Below, piece by piece: positions 8,924 through 15,996 of a stretch of DNA of 64,000 nt; position 1 is the stretch's first letter; each line of letters starts with the position of its first letter. The translations under genes and the position numbers were made by a program. The notes below the pieces were generated by a model. It did no database searches. It was not told where the DNA came from and saw nothing but the letters and a program-made list of their open reading frames with translations. The stretch is from Ignavibacteria bacterium RIFOXYC2_FULL_35_21 (GTDB taxonomy: Bacteria; Bacteroidota; Ignavibacteria; Kapaibacteriales; UBA2268), in NCBI GenBank assembly GCA_001804705.1, contig MHAY01000010.1, forward strand, positions 1 through 64,000, read 5' to 3'.

Positions 8924-10528
8924 ATGAAAAAATTGTTGTTATTAGGTGACGAAGCAATAGCTCAGGGAGCAATTGATTCAGGTATATCAGGTATTTATGC
9001 TTACCCGGGAACACCCTCGACAGAAATCATGGAATATGTGCAACATTCAAAAGCAGGTAGAGAAGGACAAGTCCACTGCAAATGGTCAGCAAACGAAAAA
9101 ACGGCTATGGAAACCGCTCTCGGAATGTCTTATGCGGGAAAAAGGGCTTTGGTATGTATGAAGCATGTGGGATTGAATGTAGCTGCTGACCCGTTTATGT
9201 GTTCAGCAATCACCGGAGCGAACGGCGGCTTAATTATAGCTTCTGCAGATGACCCATCAATGCACTCATCACAAAACGAGCAGGATTCAAGGTTCTATGG
9301 AAAGTTTGCTATGGTACCCATTCTTGAGCCATCCGACCAGCAGGAAGCTTACGATATGATGCATTATGGTTATGATTTATCCGAAAAATATCATGTGCCT
9401 GTTCTGCTTAGAATCACAACCAGATTAGCTCACTCGCGTTCAGCAGTTATTGTAAAAGAACCAAAAGCACAAAATTCAATTAACACACCACAAGATTCTA
9501 TCCAATATGTTCTTCTTCCATCGAATGCAAGAAAGAGATATAAAACTTTGCTCGGAATACAATCCGCACTTGAAAAAGAATCGGAAAATTCAGGTTTTAA
9601 TAAATATATTGAAGGAAAAGATAAATCTTTGGGGATAATAGTCAGCGGTATTGCTTATAATTATCTATTGGAAAATTATGATGGTGGTGAAATTCCTTTT
9701 CCCTTTATTAAGATAAGCCATTACCCGCTTCCCAAAAATATGTTTGAAAGACTCTGCGATGAATGTAATGAAATAATGGTGATTGAAGAAGGTTATCCAT
9801 TGATTGAGGAATCGCTATCTGGCTTACTTGGAAGAGGTGTGAAAGTCAGAGGAAGGTTTGATGGTTCCATACCGAGAGATGGGGAATTGAATCCGAATAT
9901 TGTTGCACAGGCACTTGGTTTAGAAAATAAGGCCATTAATCCGATATCTGATTATGTGGTAAGCAGGCCTCCATCATTATGTAACGGATGTCCTCACGCT
10001 GATACATTCATGGCTATTAATGAAGCTATGTCTGTTTATTCAAAAGGAAGAGTTTTGTCAGATATAGGATGTTATACACTTGGAGCTCTTCCTCCTTATC
10101 AATCAATTAACTCGTGCGTTGATATGGGTGCATCCATTACAATGGCAAAAGGTGCGGCTGATGCAGGTTTACTGCCTTCAATTTCTGTTATAGGGGATTC
10201 AACTTTCACCCATTCCGGAATTACAGGTTTGCTCGATGCTGTGAATGATAAATCTCCAATCACAGTATTCATTCTCGATAATTACACAACAGCTATGACC
10301 GGAGGACAGTTCTCCCCTGCTAACGGAAGAATCGAAGACATTTGCAAAGGTGTGGGTGTCGAAGAAGAACATATTAGAATCATTGAGCCGTTGAAGAAAA
10401 ATCATAGTGAAAACGTAAGGATAATGAAAGAAGAAATTGCCTACCAGGGTGTTTCTGTTATTATACCGAGAAGAGAGTGCGTTGTTACTTTAACTCAGAA
10501 ATCGAAAGAAAAGAAAAAAGCTAAATAG
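8924..10528 (+). CDS. iorA: Indolepyruvate:ferredoxin oxidoreductase alpha subunit (short form without C-terminal ferredoxin domain)
   Basis: Oxidatively decarboxylates aryl-pyruvates from aromatic amino acids to aryl-acetyl-CoA, with ferredoxin as acceptor. The N-terminal PFOR pyrimidine-binding part contains GIYAYPGTPSTEIMEY. A second part has Cys353 and Cys356 in LCNGCPHADT. The thiamine-diphosphate site runs from Asp425 in GDSTFTHSG to Asn453 in ILDNYTTAMTGGQ. Typical IorA proteins exceed 600 residues and end in a 4Fe-4S ferredoxin domain. This one stops at 534 after PRRECVVTL plus a lysine-rich tail, so the ferredoxin module is absent. iorB follows, separated only by a palindromic repeat. 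A TAGTTTTG -7-like sequence lies at 8869-8876 without a matching -33 box. Confidence 0.9.
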   Translation: MKKLLLLGDEAIAQGAIDSGISGIYAYPGTPSTEIMEYVQHSKAGREGQVHCKWSANEKTAMETALGMSYAGKRALVCMKHVGLNVAADPFMCSAITGANGGLIIASADDPSMHSSQNEQDSRFYGKFAMVPILEPSDQQEAYDMMHYGYDLSEKYHVPVLLRITTRLAHSRSAVIVKEPKAQNSINTPQDSIQYVLLPSNARKRYKTLLGIQSALEKESENSGFNKYIEGKDKSLGIIVSGIAYNYLLENYDGGEIPFPFIKISHYPLPKNMFERLCDECNEIMVIEEGYPLIEESLSGLLGRGVKVRGRFDGSIPRDGELNPNIVAQALGLENKAINPISDYVVSRPPSLCNGCPHADTFMAINEAMSVYSKGRVLSDIGCYTLGALPPYQSINSCVDMGASITMAKGAADAGLLPSISVIGDSTFTHSGITGLLDAVNDKSPITVFILDNYTTAMTGGQFSPANGRIEDICKGVGVEEEHIRIIEPLKKNHSENVRIMKEEIAYQGVSVIIPRRECVVTLTQKSKEKKKAK

Positions 10529-10535
10529 TAATAAA

Positions 10536-10616
10536 TGTCATTTTGAACGAAGTGAAGAATCTTCTGGTTTTCGCACCAGCACTCAAATTAGATTCTTCTT
10601 TTCACTCAGAATGACA
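10536..10616. repeat. Palindromic dispersed repeat between iorA and iorB
   Basis: Two arms: TGTCATTTTGAACGAAG... (10536-10562) and its inverse ending CTCAGAATGACA (10590-10616), with a 27-base loop. Same family as 14105-14184. The right arm supplies an in-frame ATG at 10611 that would give an implausible N-terminal extension to iorB. Confidence 0.85.
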
Positions 10617-10676
10617 AAAAGAAAATTAAATTTGAATTACCAAAACAAGTTAATTAGAATTAGAGAATTTGCTCGT

Positions 10677-11258
10677 ATGAAAAAAGATATTATAATAGCA
10701 GGTGTCGGCGGACAAGGGATTGTATCAATTGCTGCAGTTATCGGATACGCTTCGGTTGAAGCGGGTTTGTTTCTCAAGCAGAGTGAAGTTCATGGAATGA
10801 GCCAGAGGGGCGGAGAAGTATATTCGCACTTCAGGCTGTCCGACAAAGAAATAGCTTCAGACCTCATTCCACAGGGTAAAGCGGATTTGATTATCTCTAT
10901 TGAACCAATGGAAGCTCTAAGGTATCTGCCAATGCTCAATTCAGAAGGCTGGGTAATTACAAACACAACTCCATTTATAAATATACCGAATTATCCCGAT
11001 ATTGAAAAAGTGCTCGCAGAGATAAAAAAGTATCCGAATAACATTACAATTGATGCAGACAAGATTGCAAAAAACCTCAAATCACCCAAATCGGCTAATA
11101 TAGTTCTGCTGGGTGCGGCTTCCCAATTCCTCGCTCTCGATTATGAAAAACTTGAAAATGCAATTAAACTCCTTTTCGGAAGAAAAGGGGAAGATGTTGT
11201 AAATGCAAATCTGAATGCGTTAAAAGCTGGGAGAGAATTTGCGAGTAAAATAAATTGA
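10677..11258 (+). CDS. iorB: Indolepyruvate:ferredoxin oxidoreductase beta subunit
   Basis: Gamma-type PFOR domain subunit that pairs with IorA. The N-terminal nucleotide-binding stretch reads IIIAGVGGQGIVS, followed by the family signature SEVHGMSQRGGEVYSH. The start at 10677 gives 193 residues, the usual IorB size, beginning MKKDIIIAG. The frame stays open back to an ATG at 10611, but that codon lies in the palindromic repeat and would add 22 unrelated residues. No strong RBS precedes either start. It is co-directional with iorA 149 bases upstream and probably co-transcribed through the repeat. Confidence 0.92.
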   Translation: MKKDIIIAGVGGQGIVSIAAVIGYASVEAGLFLKQSEVHGMSQRGGEVYSHFRLSDKEIASDLIPQGKADLIISIEPMEALRYLPMLNSEGWVITNTTPFINIPNYPDIEKVLAEIKKYPNNITIDADKIAKNLKSPKSANIVLLGAASQFLALDYEKLENAIKLLFGRKGEDVVNANLNALKAGREFASKIN

Positions 11259-11309
11259 GAAGATATTTATTATTTATTTTCATAAATTAGTACGGTTTAA
11301 TCAATGTAA

Positions 11310-11477
11310 ATGATATTTATGAAAACTAATAACACAGATTCAGAATGTGAGGACTTAAATAATTTGGTTGTCACAGATGATACTGAGTACTTGCTCTCGA
11401 TTCCCGGTATGCGCGAATCAATAATCGAAGGTAATAATACACCTCTTGATGAATGTTTTGAGGAATTGGATTGGTAA
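11310..11477 (+). pseudogene. Remnant of a Phd/YefM-family antitoxin gene
   Basis: A 55-residue frame starting at ATG 11310 (or 11319). Its C-terminal half, EYLLSIPGMRESIIEG followed by NTPLDECFEELDW, matches my memory of the C-terminal tail of Phd/YefM antitoxins linked to RelE/YoeB-type toxins. The usual N-terminal DNA-binding half of about 50 residues is missing, replaced by a short Asn/Asp-rich stretch. The toxin tail follows 5 bases later, so the whole module appears decayed by internal deletions. Confidence 0.65.
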
Positions 11478-11482
11478 TGTAG

Positions 11483-11563
11483 ATGATTTATAATCGCCTT
11501 GTTTATCAAATATTGGACAAAGAAAAAACTGTAAAAATAATTCGCATGTGGACACATTATTAA
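11483..11563 (+). pseudogene. C-terminal remnant of a RelE/YoeB-type toxin gene
   Basis: A 26-residue frame, MIYNRLVYQILDKEK then VKIIRMWTHY and stop, matches the last ~25 residues of RelE/ParE or Txe/YoeB toxins (pattern HRLVYxVxxEEKxVKIxRMWTHY). The first ~60 codons are absent and an in-frame stop precedes the ATG. It follows the antitoxin remnant in the order expected for such a module. No functional product is expected. Confidence 0.65.
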
Positions 11564-11669
11564 TAGTATCATTGACAAAGAATGCAAATGTTGATATCGT
11601 TGTGTTTTCATTAAAATAATTATTCCCTTTTACGTTTATTATATTTGAAAATAATTACAGGAGAGATAA

Positions 11670-11873
11670 ATGACAATAGATACGGCACTTGATACAGTCG
11701 AACAGCTCGATACCGAAGAGCAAAAACAACTATTGAATATTGTTGAGAAACGGCTAATCGAAAAAGAGAGACAGGAAATATATGATGAATATATTTCCAC
11801 ACTTGAATCTGCTAAAAGAAAAGAGCAGAAGCCTGAAACCGTTGATGAATTCCTGAAAAGAATGGATGAGTAA
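11670..11873 (+). CDS. Small acidic/charged helical protein, possible orphan antitoxin
   Basis: A 67-residue, highly charged, all-helical protein (LDTVEQLDTEEQKQLLNIVE near the N-terminus, VDEFLKRMDE at the end). It has a good RBS: AGGAGA about seven bases before the ATG. Its size, charge and VDEFLKRM ending resemble short antitoxins that precede RelE-type toxins. A second ATG overlaps nothing but follows the stop codon directly, as in a toxin gene, yet that frame lasts only 25 codons. The family is not recognised with certainty; the antitoxin reading is inference from form and from the neighbouring relic. Confidence 0.55.
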   Translation: MTIDTALDTVEQLDTEEQKQLLNIVEKRLIEKERQEIYDEYISTLESAKRKEQKPETVDEFLKRMDE

Positions 11874-11951
11874 ATGAAAGTCATTCCTTCTAAAAATAAA
11901 ATCTGTATTCTAAAAATCTCACTTCCTCCTCTTATTCAAATTATCAATTAA
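11874..11951 (+). pseudogene. Possible truncated toxin start after the small antitoxin-like gene
   Basis: ATG immediately follows the preceding stop codon, and the frame begins MKVIPSKNK, like the start of some RelE/HigB toxins. It then runs 25 codons into the 3' end of the convergent prenyl synthase gene, whose stop is at 11919. It probably marks where a toxin gene was cut off. Evidence is thin. Confidence 0.25.
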
Positions 11952-12917
11952 CCAATGCAGCATTTGAATATATTGGTTTGCTTTAAGAATTGCTATTGAA
12001 TTCTTTGCTTTTTCAAAATATGTATCTGCAAAAGATATTGCATCATCAAACACATTCAATCTTGTGAATAAATCAATCATCTTAGGTAGTTCGCTTTCGT
12101 CTTTTAAACCGTTATTATTTAAAAAATCATTCAGCAATTTTTTATCATTTTCATTTTTTGCTTTTTCTAATGCTTTAATTATCAGAAATGTCTTTTTCCC
12201 TTCGAATAAGTCTTGTCCTATCTTTTTACCAAGTTCGGCTTGTTCGGCTGTTAGGTCGAGCAGGTCGTCCTGCACCTGGAATGCAATACCGAGACAATTA
12301 GCATAAGTTTGTAATGAATTTAAATCGTTTTCACTGCCCTTCCCGATATTCCCACCAATCAAAGCCGCAGTTTCAAGAAGTTTTGCAGTTTTTTTGTCTA
12401 TCATGTTGAGATAATCATCAAGACTCACATCTTTTTTTTCATTGAAGTCCATGTCATAAGCCTGTCCTTCGCATACTTCAATCAAACCTCTCGTGAATGC
12501 TTTGTAGATTTCATCTGAACGAGGATGTTGGCTTGTTGTTGGCAAAAGACTATATGCAAAACCGACCATGACATCGCCTGTTAATATTGCAGTTGCTTCA
12601 TTCCACTTCTCATGAACTGTCTGGCGGTTTCTTCTCAGAGGAGACCTGTCCATTATGTCATCATGCACGAGAGTAAAGTTATGCAAAAGTTCAATAGCCA
12701 CACCGCAATCGAGAGCATCATCAGGATTCCCGCCAACTGCACCTGCACAAATCATAGTTAGCACAGGCCTGATACGTTTTCCTCCTCCGTTAATAAGATA
12801 ATGAAAAGGAGAATACAAAGATTCAGGCTTTTTATATTTAACTATTTGCTCAAGTTGAGCTTCGACCTTTCTGAGATAATCATCGTATAACGCTTTATAA
12901 TCTTCACCTGCATTCAT
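11919..12917 (-). CDS. Polyprenyl (farnesyl/geranylgeranyl-type) diphosphate synthase
   Basis: Trans-isoprenyl diphosphate synthase that condenses isopentenyl diphosphate with allylic diphosphates for quinone or undecaprenyl precursors. GGGKRIRP lies near residue 44, the first aspartate-rich motif DDIMD at 86-90, and the second DDLLD at 217-221 after GIAFQVQ. The residue five before the first motif is Phe81 and DDxxD has no two-residue insertion. This resembles short-chain type I geranylgeranyl synthases, but chain length cannot be fixed from that alone. The 332 residues are normal. It is last in a minus-strand run with dprA, whose stop codon is 18 bases upstream of its start. Confidence 0.9.
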   Translation of the reverse strand: MNAGEDYKALYDDYLRKVEAQLEQIVKYKKPESLYSPFHYLINGGGKRIRPVLTMICAGAVGGNPDDALDCGVAIELLHNFTLVHDDIMDRSPLRRNRQTVHEKWNEATAILTGDVMVGFAYSLLPTTSQHPRSDEIYKAFTRGLIEVCEGQAYDMDFNEKKDVSLDDYLNMIDKKTAKLLETAALIGGNIGKGSENDLNSLQTYANCLGIAFQVQDDLLDLTAEQAELGKKIGQDLFEGKKTFLIIKALEKAKNENDKKLLNDFLNNNGLKDESELPKMIDLFTRLNVFDDAISFADTYFEKAKNSIAILKANQYIQMLHWLIDNLNKRRK

Positions 12918-12935
12918 AATTCACCATCTGATTAA

Positions 12936-14054
12936 CTAATTTTTTCTGATATAATAATTACCCGGTAATTTCCTTATTATTTCTTTAAATTCCATTTCAA
13001 GCATAGCTACAAGAATTTCATTTATTTCATAATCTGTGCTTGAGGCAATTTCATCAATATGCAAAGGCTCATTGCTTAATAAATCATAAATCGCTTTTTC
13101 AATCACATTGAGTTTAAGCGAGGGTTTATTACCTTCGATAAGCATCGAATCCGGCTTTGCTAATCCTAGGTCAATAAGAACCTGCTCGGGGCTTAGTGCA
13201 GGAGCGGCAGCATTATTTTTGATTAACAGGTTTGTCCCCTTACTTTTTTCAGAATCTATTCTTCCGGGTACAGCAAATACTTCCCTTTGCTGGTCGAGAG
13301 CAAACTTAGCTGTAATCAAAGCACCGCTTTTAATCCCACATTCGACGATGATAGTTGCCAAAGAAATACCGCTTATAATCCTGTTTCTCTGTGGAAAGTA
13401 GCCAATTTGTGTCATAGTTCCGAATTTGTATTCCGAAACGATCGCTCCACCTGTATCTACAATTTTTTGCGAATTTCTTACTGACTCTTGGGGGTTAATT
13501 TTATCAATGCCAGCCGCAACAATTGTATAACTTATCCCATCTACCTTGATAGCAGAAAGGTGTGAAATTGTATCAATTCCTGAAGCGAGTCCGCTCGTTA
13601 CAATTATACCCTGCCTTGCAAAATATTCCGCAAATTTCTCAGCACATAGCCTGCCATACATAGTACAATGCCTTGTCCCAACCATAGATATAGATACTGT
13701 ACTCTTTAACTGTAATTTGCCTTTAACATACAAAATAATAGGTGGCAGAACTATGTCTCTTAAAAGCTCCGGATAATTCTCATCCCATAGTGTAACAATA
13801 CTACAACTATTTTCTACGGCATAATCTATTTGTCTTTTCGCTTCTTCCCTTGCCGAAGCCCATACAGAAGATTTGATGTCATTGAATATCTCGTATTGGT
13901 TAATTTTATCAGCAAAAATCTTATCACCGGATTCAGATAGTTCCTGCAAATCACTGAAATTTTCGACAGCCTTTCTAAGCAATGATGAATTGACACCTTT
14001 TATATAAGAAAAGGTCAGAATATCTTCGAGATTCCATTTCACGGGATAAGACAT
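12936..14054 (-). CDS. dprA: DNA-processing protein DprA/Smf
   Basis: Loads RecA on incoming single-stranded DNA during natural transformation. The Rossmann-like core shows VSISMVGTRHCTMYGR, IIVTSGLASGIDTISH and the family signature FPQRNRIISGIS followed by ECGIKSGALITA and VFAVPGRI. A C-terminal ~60-residue part is a winged-helix-like domain (EKAIYDLLSNEPLHIDEIAS). The start at 14054 (MSYPVKWNLEDIL, 372 residues) matches the family. The frame continues upstream to 14150, but those codons lie in the dispersed palindromic repeat (14105-14184) and are unlikely to be translated. It belongs to a minus-strand group with the TrmH-type and prenyl synthase genes. Confidence 0.92.
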   Translation of the reverse strand: MSYPVKWNLEDILTFSYIKGVNSSLLRKAVENFSDLQELSESGDKIFADKINQYEIFNDIKSSVWASAREEAKRQIDYAVENSCSIVTLWDENYPELLRDIVLPPIILYVKGKLQLKSTVSISMVGTRHCTMYGRLCAEKFAEYFARQGIIVTSGLASGIDTISHLSAIKVDGISYTIVAAGIDKINPQESVRNSQKIVDTGGAIVSEYKFGTMTQIGYFPQRNRIISGISLATIIVECGIKSGALITAKFALDQQREVFAVPGRIDSEKSKGTNLLIKNNAAAPALSPEQVLIDLGLAKPDSMLIEGNKPSLKLNVIEKAIYDLLSNEPLHIDEIASSTDYEINEILVAMLEMEFKEIIRKLPGNYYIRKN

Positions 14055-14104
14055 TTTGTAAATTTCATTTCTGAAAAAAATTAATTTACAAAAGAATATT
14101 GAAT

Positions 14105-14184
14105 TGTCATTCTGAACGAAGTGAAGAATCTCACATAACAATATCAACATTCAAATAAGATTCTTCGCTACGCTCAGAATGACA
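14105..14184. repeat. Palindromic dispersed repeat between dprA and trmH-like gene
   Basis: Arms TGTCATTCTGAACGAAG... (14105-14131) and the inverse ending CGCTCAGAATGACA (14158-14184), with a 26-base loop. The right arm abuts the stop codon of the methyltransferase gene. It could form a long hairpin in the minus-strand transcript. Confidence 0.9.
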
Positions 14185-14730
14185 TTATAACCTTTTCTTC
14201 CGTTCAAATATTTTTGATAATATCACTGCACTGCTTGATGCTACATTTATGGAATTTACTTGAGCAGTAATCGGAATATGAACTGTAAAATCACTTATTC
14301 CTAAAATCTCATTATTAATACCTCTGCCTTCGCTTCCAAAGACAATTGCACACTTATCAGGTATTTCAACCTGCGAGATTGGGATTGAATTATCATTTAT
14401 TTCCGCTGAAAAAATTTTAAAGTTTGAATCCTTTAATTTCTGCAGGTCATCTGATAAATTCTCAGAAAAATGTATTTTCATATTCAAAACTGCTCCCATC
14501 GAAACTCTAACAGCCCTTCTTAAGTATGGACTGCTTGTCTGTTTATCCGTAATTATTGACTCAAATCCAAAAGCCGCACAATTTCGAATAATCGAACCGA
14601 CATTCTCGGAATTTATAATTCCATTCATTACAACAACAGGTGATTCCAACTCTGATAAATTTACATCTACAGGTTGTTTCCCTATAGCCATCACTCCTGA
14701 ATGGAGCTTGAATCCGACAATTTTGTTCAT
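14185..14730 (-). CDS. TrmH/SpoU-family RNA 2'-O-methyltransferase, catalytic part (frameshifted gene)
   Basis: SPOUT-fold methyltransferase acting on tRNA or rRNA ribose. All three SPOUT motifs are visible: NSENVGSIIRNCAAFG, the central CAIVFGSEGRGIN, and IPITAQVNSINVASSSAVIL forming the AdoMet knot. It begins at an internal Met (MNKIVGFKLHSGVMAIG), but the same frame is open upstream and reads sensibly back to the poly-A run at 14773-14780. There it should join the substrate-binding part coded at 14730-14978. If translated alone it would lack the N-terminal substrate-binding domain. Confidence 0.85.
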   Translation of the reverse strand: MNKIVGFKLHSGVMAIGKQPVDVNLSELESPVVVMNGIINSENVGSIIRNCAAFGFESIITDKQTSSPYLRRAVRVSMGAVLNMKIHFSENLSDDLQKLKDSNFKIFSAEINDNSIPISQVEIPDKCAIVFGSEGRGINNEILGISDFTVHIPITAQVNSINVASSSAVILSKIFERKKRL

Positions 14731-14978
14731 CAGTGATAAATCGGCATAGTATTGTTTATTGTAAGGAATTGATTTTTTTTAATTAATTCTTTATAGTCTT
14801 GAAAAAAATTCATTAAGGCAAAAACAGAGTCAATTTCAATATCGGATTTTAGCAATTGAATTGTAACTTTCTCACCTTCTGTTATAAAAAGTCTTTCTTT
14901 CAGGTGTGAAACAGGAGTAAATCGCAGACTTTTATAATTCGCAATTCTTGGGTCATTAATATCTGTGATTTCAACCAT
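14730..14978 (-). pseudogene. N-terminal part of the frameshifted TrmH/SpoU methyltransferase
   Basis: The 82-residue frame starts MVEITDINDPRIANYKSL and continues with LFITEGEKVTIQLLKS, the substrate-binding domain of TrmH-type enzymes. It then shifts at a run of eight A on the coding strand (T run at 14773-14780) and stops shortly after. Adding one A would join it directly to the catalytic frame through IPYNKQYYADLSLMNKIVG, which reads like a normal family linker. So this is either a sequencing/assembly homopolymer error or a recent, possibly phase-variable, frameshift. Confidence 0.75.
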
Positions 14979-14998
14979 CAGCTAATTCTTTTTAAATA

Positions 14999-15889
14999 TT
15001 ATCTTTCCGGGTCACTCTCGGGTTCAGTATGTATGTGCACTTCACATTTTCTAAATTGGCTTTTTATTTTTGATTCGACAGTGTGGGATATTTCATGAGC
15101 CTGCTCAATTGAAAGAGAAGAATCAACATGGATATTCAGTTCAACGAAAGTTACTGAACCTGCGGTTCTCAGCTTAATATTGTGATAATGAGTAACTTCA
15201 GGAATTTGTGATACTTGCTCGGCAATTCTTAATTTCATTTCCACAGATGAACGGTCAAGTAAAGCATCAACAGACCTTTTTCCTATCCTGAAGGAAATCC
15301 ATATTACAATCAATGCAACAATTAATGCAGCAATTGAGTCAGCAGTATGATAATCAAAGAATGAAGCACTAATCAATCCAATCAACACAACAATCGAACT
15401 TAGTATGTCAGTTGAAAAGTGAAGAGCATCAGCCTCCAATGCCTGGCTGTTATATTTCTTTGCTGTTTTCATCAATGCACGGGACCTTGAAATATCAATG
15501 ATGATTGAAGCGATAATGACTGCAAAACTCCAAAATGTAACCTCGATTTGTGTCAATCCTGAAGAAAGCCTTTCATAAGCTTCATAAATTATCCAGATAC
15601 AAGTTATTAGCAGAAGAAATGTTTCACCGAGTGCAGATAGATTTTCAACTTTACCATGTCCAAACTGGTGTTCATCATCAGCAGGTTTATCTGCTATTTT
15701 AACTGCAAAAAATGTCATACCTGCAGCAACTAAATCAAGCCCTGAATGCAAAGCTTCCGATAAAATACCGAGACTGCCCGTTAACAATCCTACGATAAGT
15801 TTCATACCGGTAAGTAAGACAGCCGCAAAGACAGAAGTCAACGCTACAAATCTTTTTTCCCTTGTTTCAGTATTACTCGAATAATGCAT
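14999..15889 (-). CDS. Cation diffusion facilitator (CDF) family efflux transporter
   Basis: Inner-membrane proton-coupled exporter of divalent metals (Zn, Fe, Mn or similar). It has six transmembrane helices and the paired metal-site motifs HSGLD in helix 2 (about residues 43-47) and HFSTD in helix 5 (about 155-159). The signature DDEHQFGHGKVENLSAL lies after helix 2. A soluble C-terminal ferredoxin-like domain (about 210-290) has the expected HYHNIKLR and VELNIHVD strands, and the tail is His/Glu-containing. The HxxxD pair in both helices suggests Zn/Cd or Fe rather than Mn, but specificity is not certain. Its stop codon lies 20 bases upstream of the trmH-like gene start. Confidence 0.92.
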   Translation of the reverse strand: MHYSSNTETREKRFVALTSVFAAVLLTGMKLIVGLLTGSLGILSEALHSGLDLVAAGMTFFAVKIADKPADDEHQFGHGKVENLSALGETFLLLITCIWIIYEAYERLSSGLTQIEVTFWSFAVIIASIIIDISRSRALMKTAKKYNSQALEADALHFSTDILSSIVVLIGLISASFFDYHTADSIAALIVALIVIWISFRIGKRSVDALLDRSSVEMKLRIAEQVSQIPEVTHYHNIKLRTAGSVTFVELNIHVDSSLSIEQAHEISHTVESKIKSQFRKCEVHIHTEPESDPER

Positions 15890-15996
15890 TAAATAAAATC
15901 ACAAATAAAACTCTTATGCAAAGCCGAGAAACAATTGATTTTCTATTTAACTTTGACTTTACAAAGACTGACAAATAATTATTATCAAATATAAAA

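Noticed and set aside
10611..10676. N-terminal extension of IorB
   Set aside because: The upstream ATG lies in the right arm of the palindromic repeat; MKKDIIIAG at 10677 fits IorB.
11297..11611. 104-codon minus-strand frame opposite the toxin-antitoxin fossil
   Set aside because: The plus strand carries recognisable antitoxin and toxin tails there; the minus frame has no RBS and no family features.
14055..14150. N-terminal extension of DprA
   Set aside because: These codons are read from the dispersed palindromic repeat; MSYPVKW at 14054 is the family-like start.
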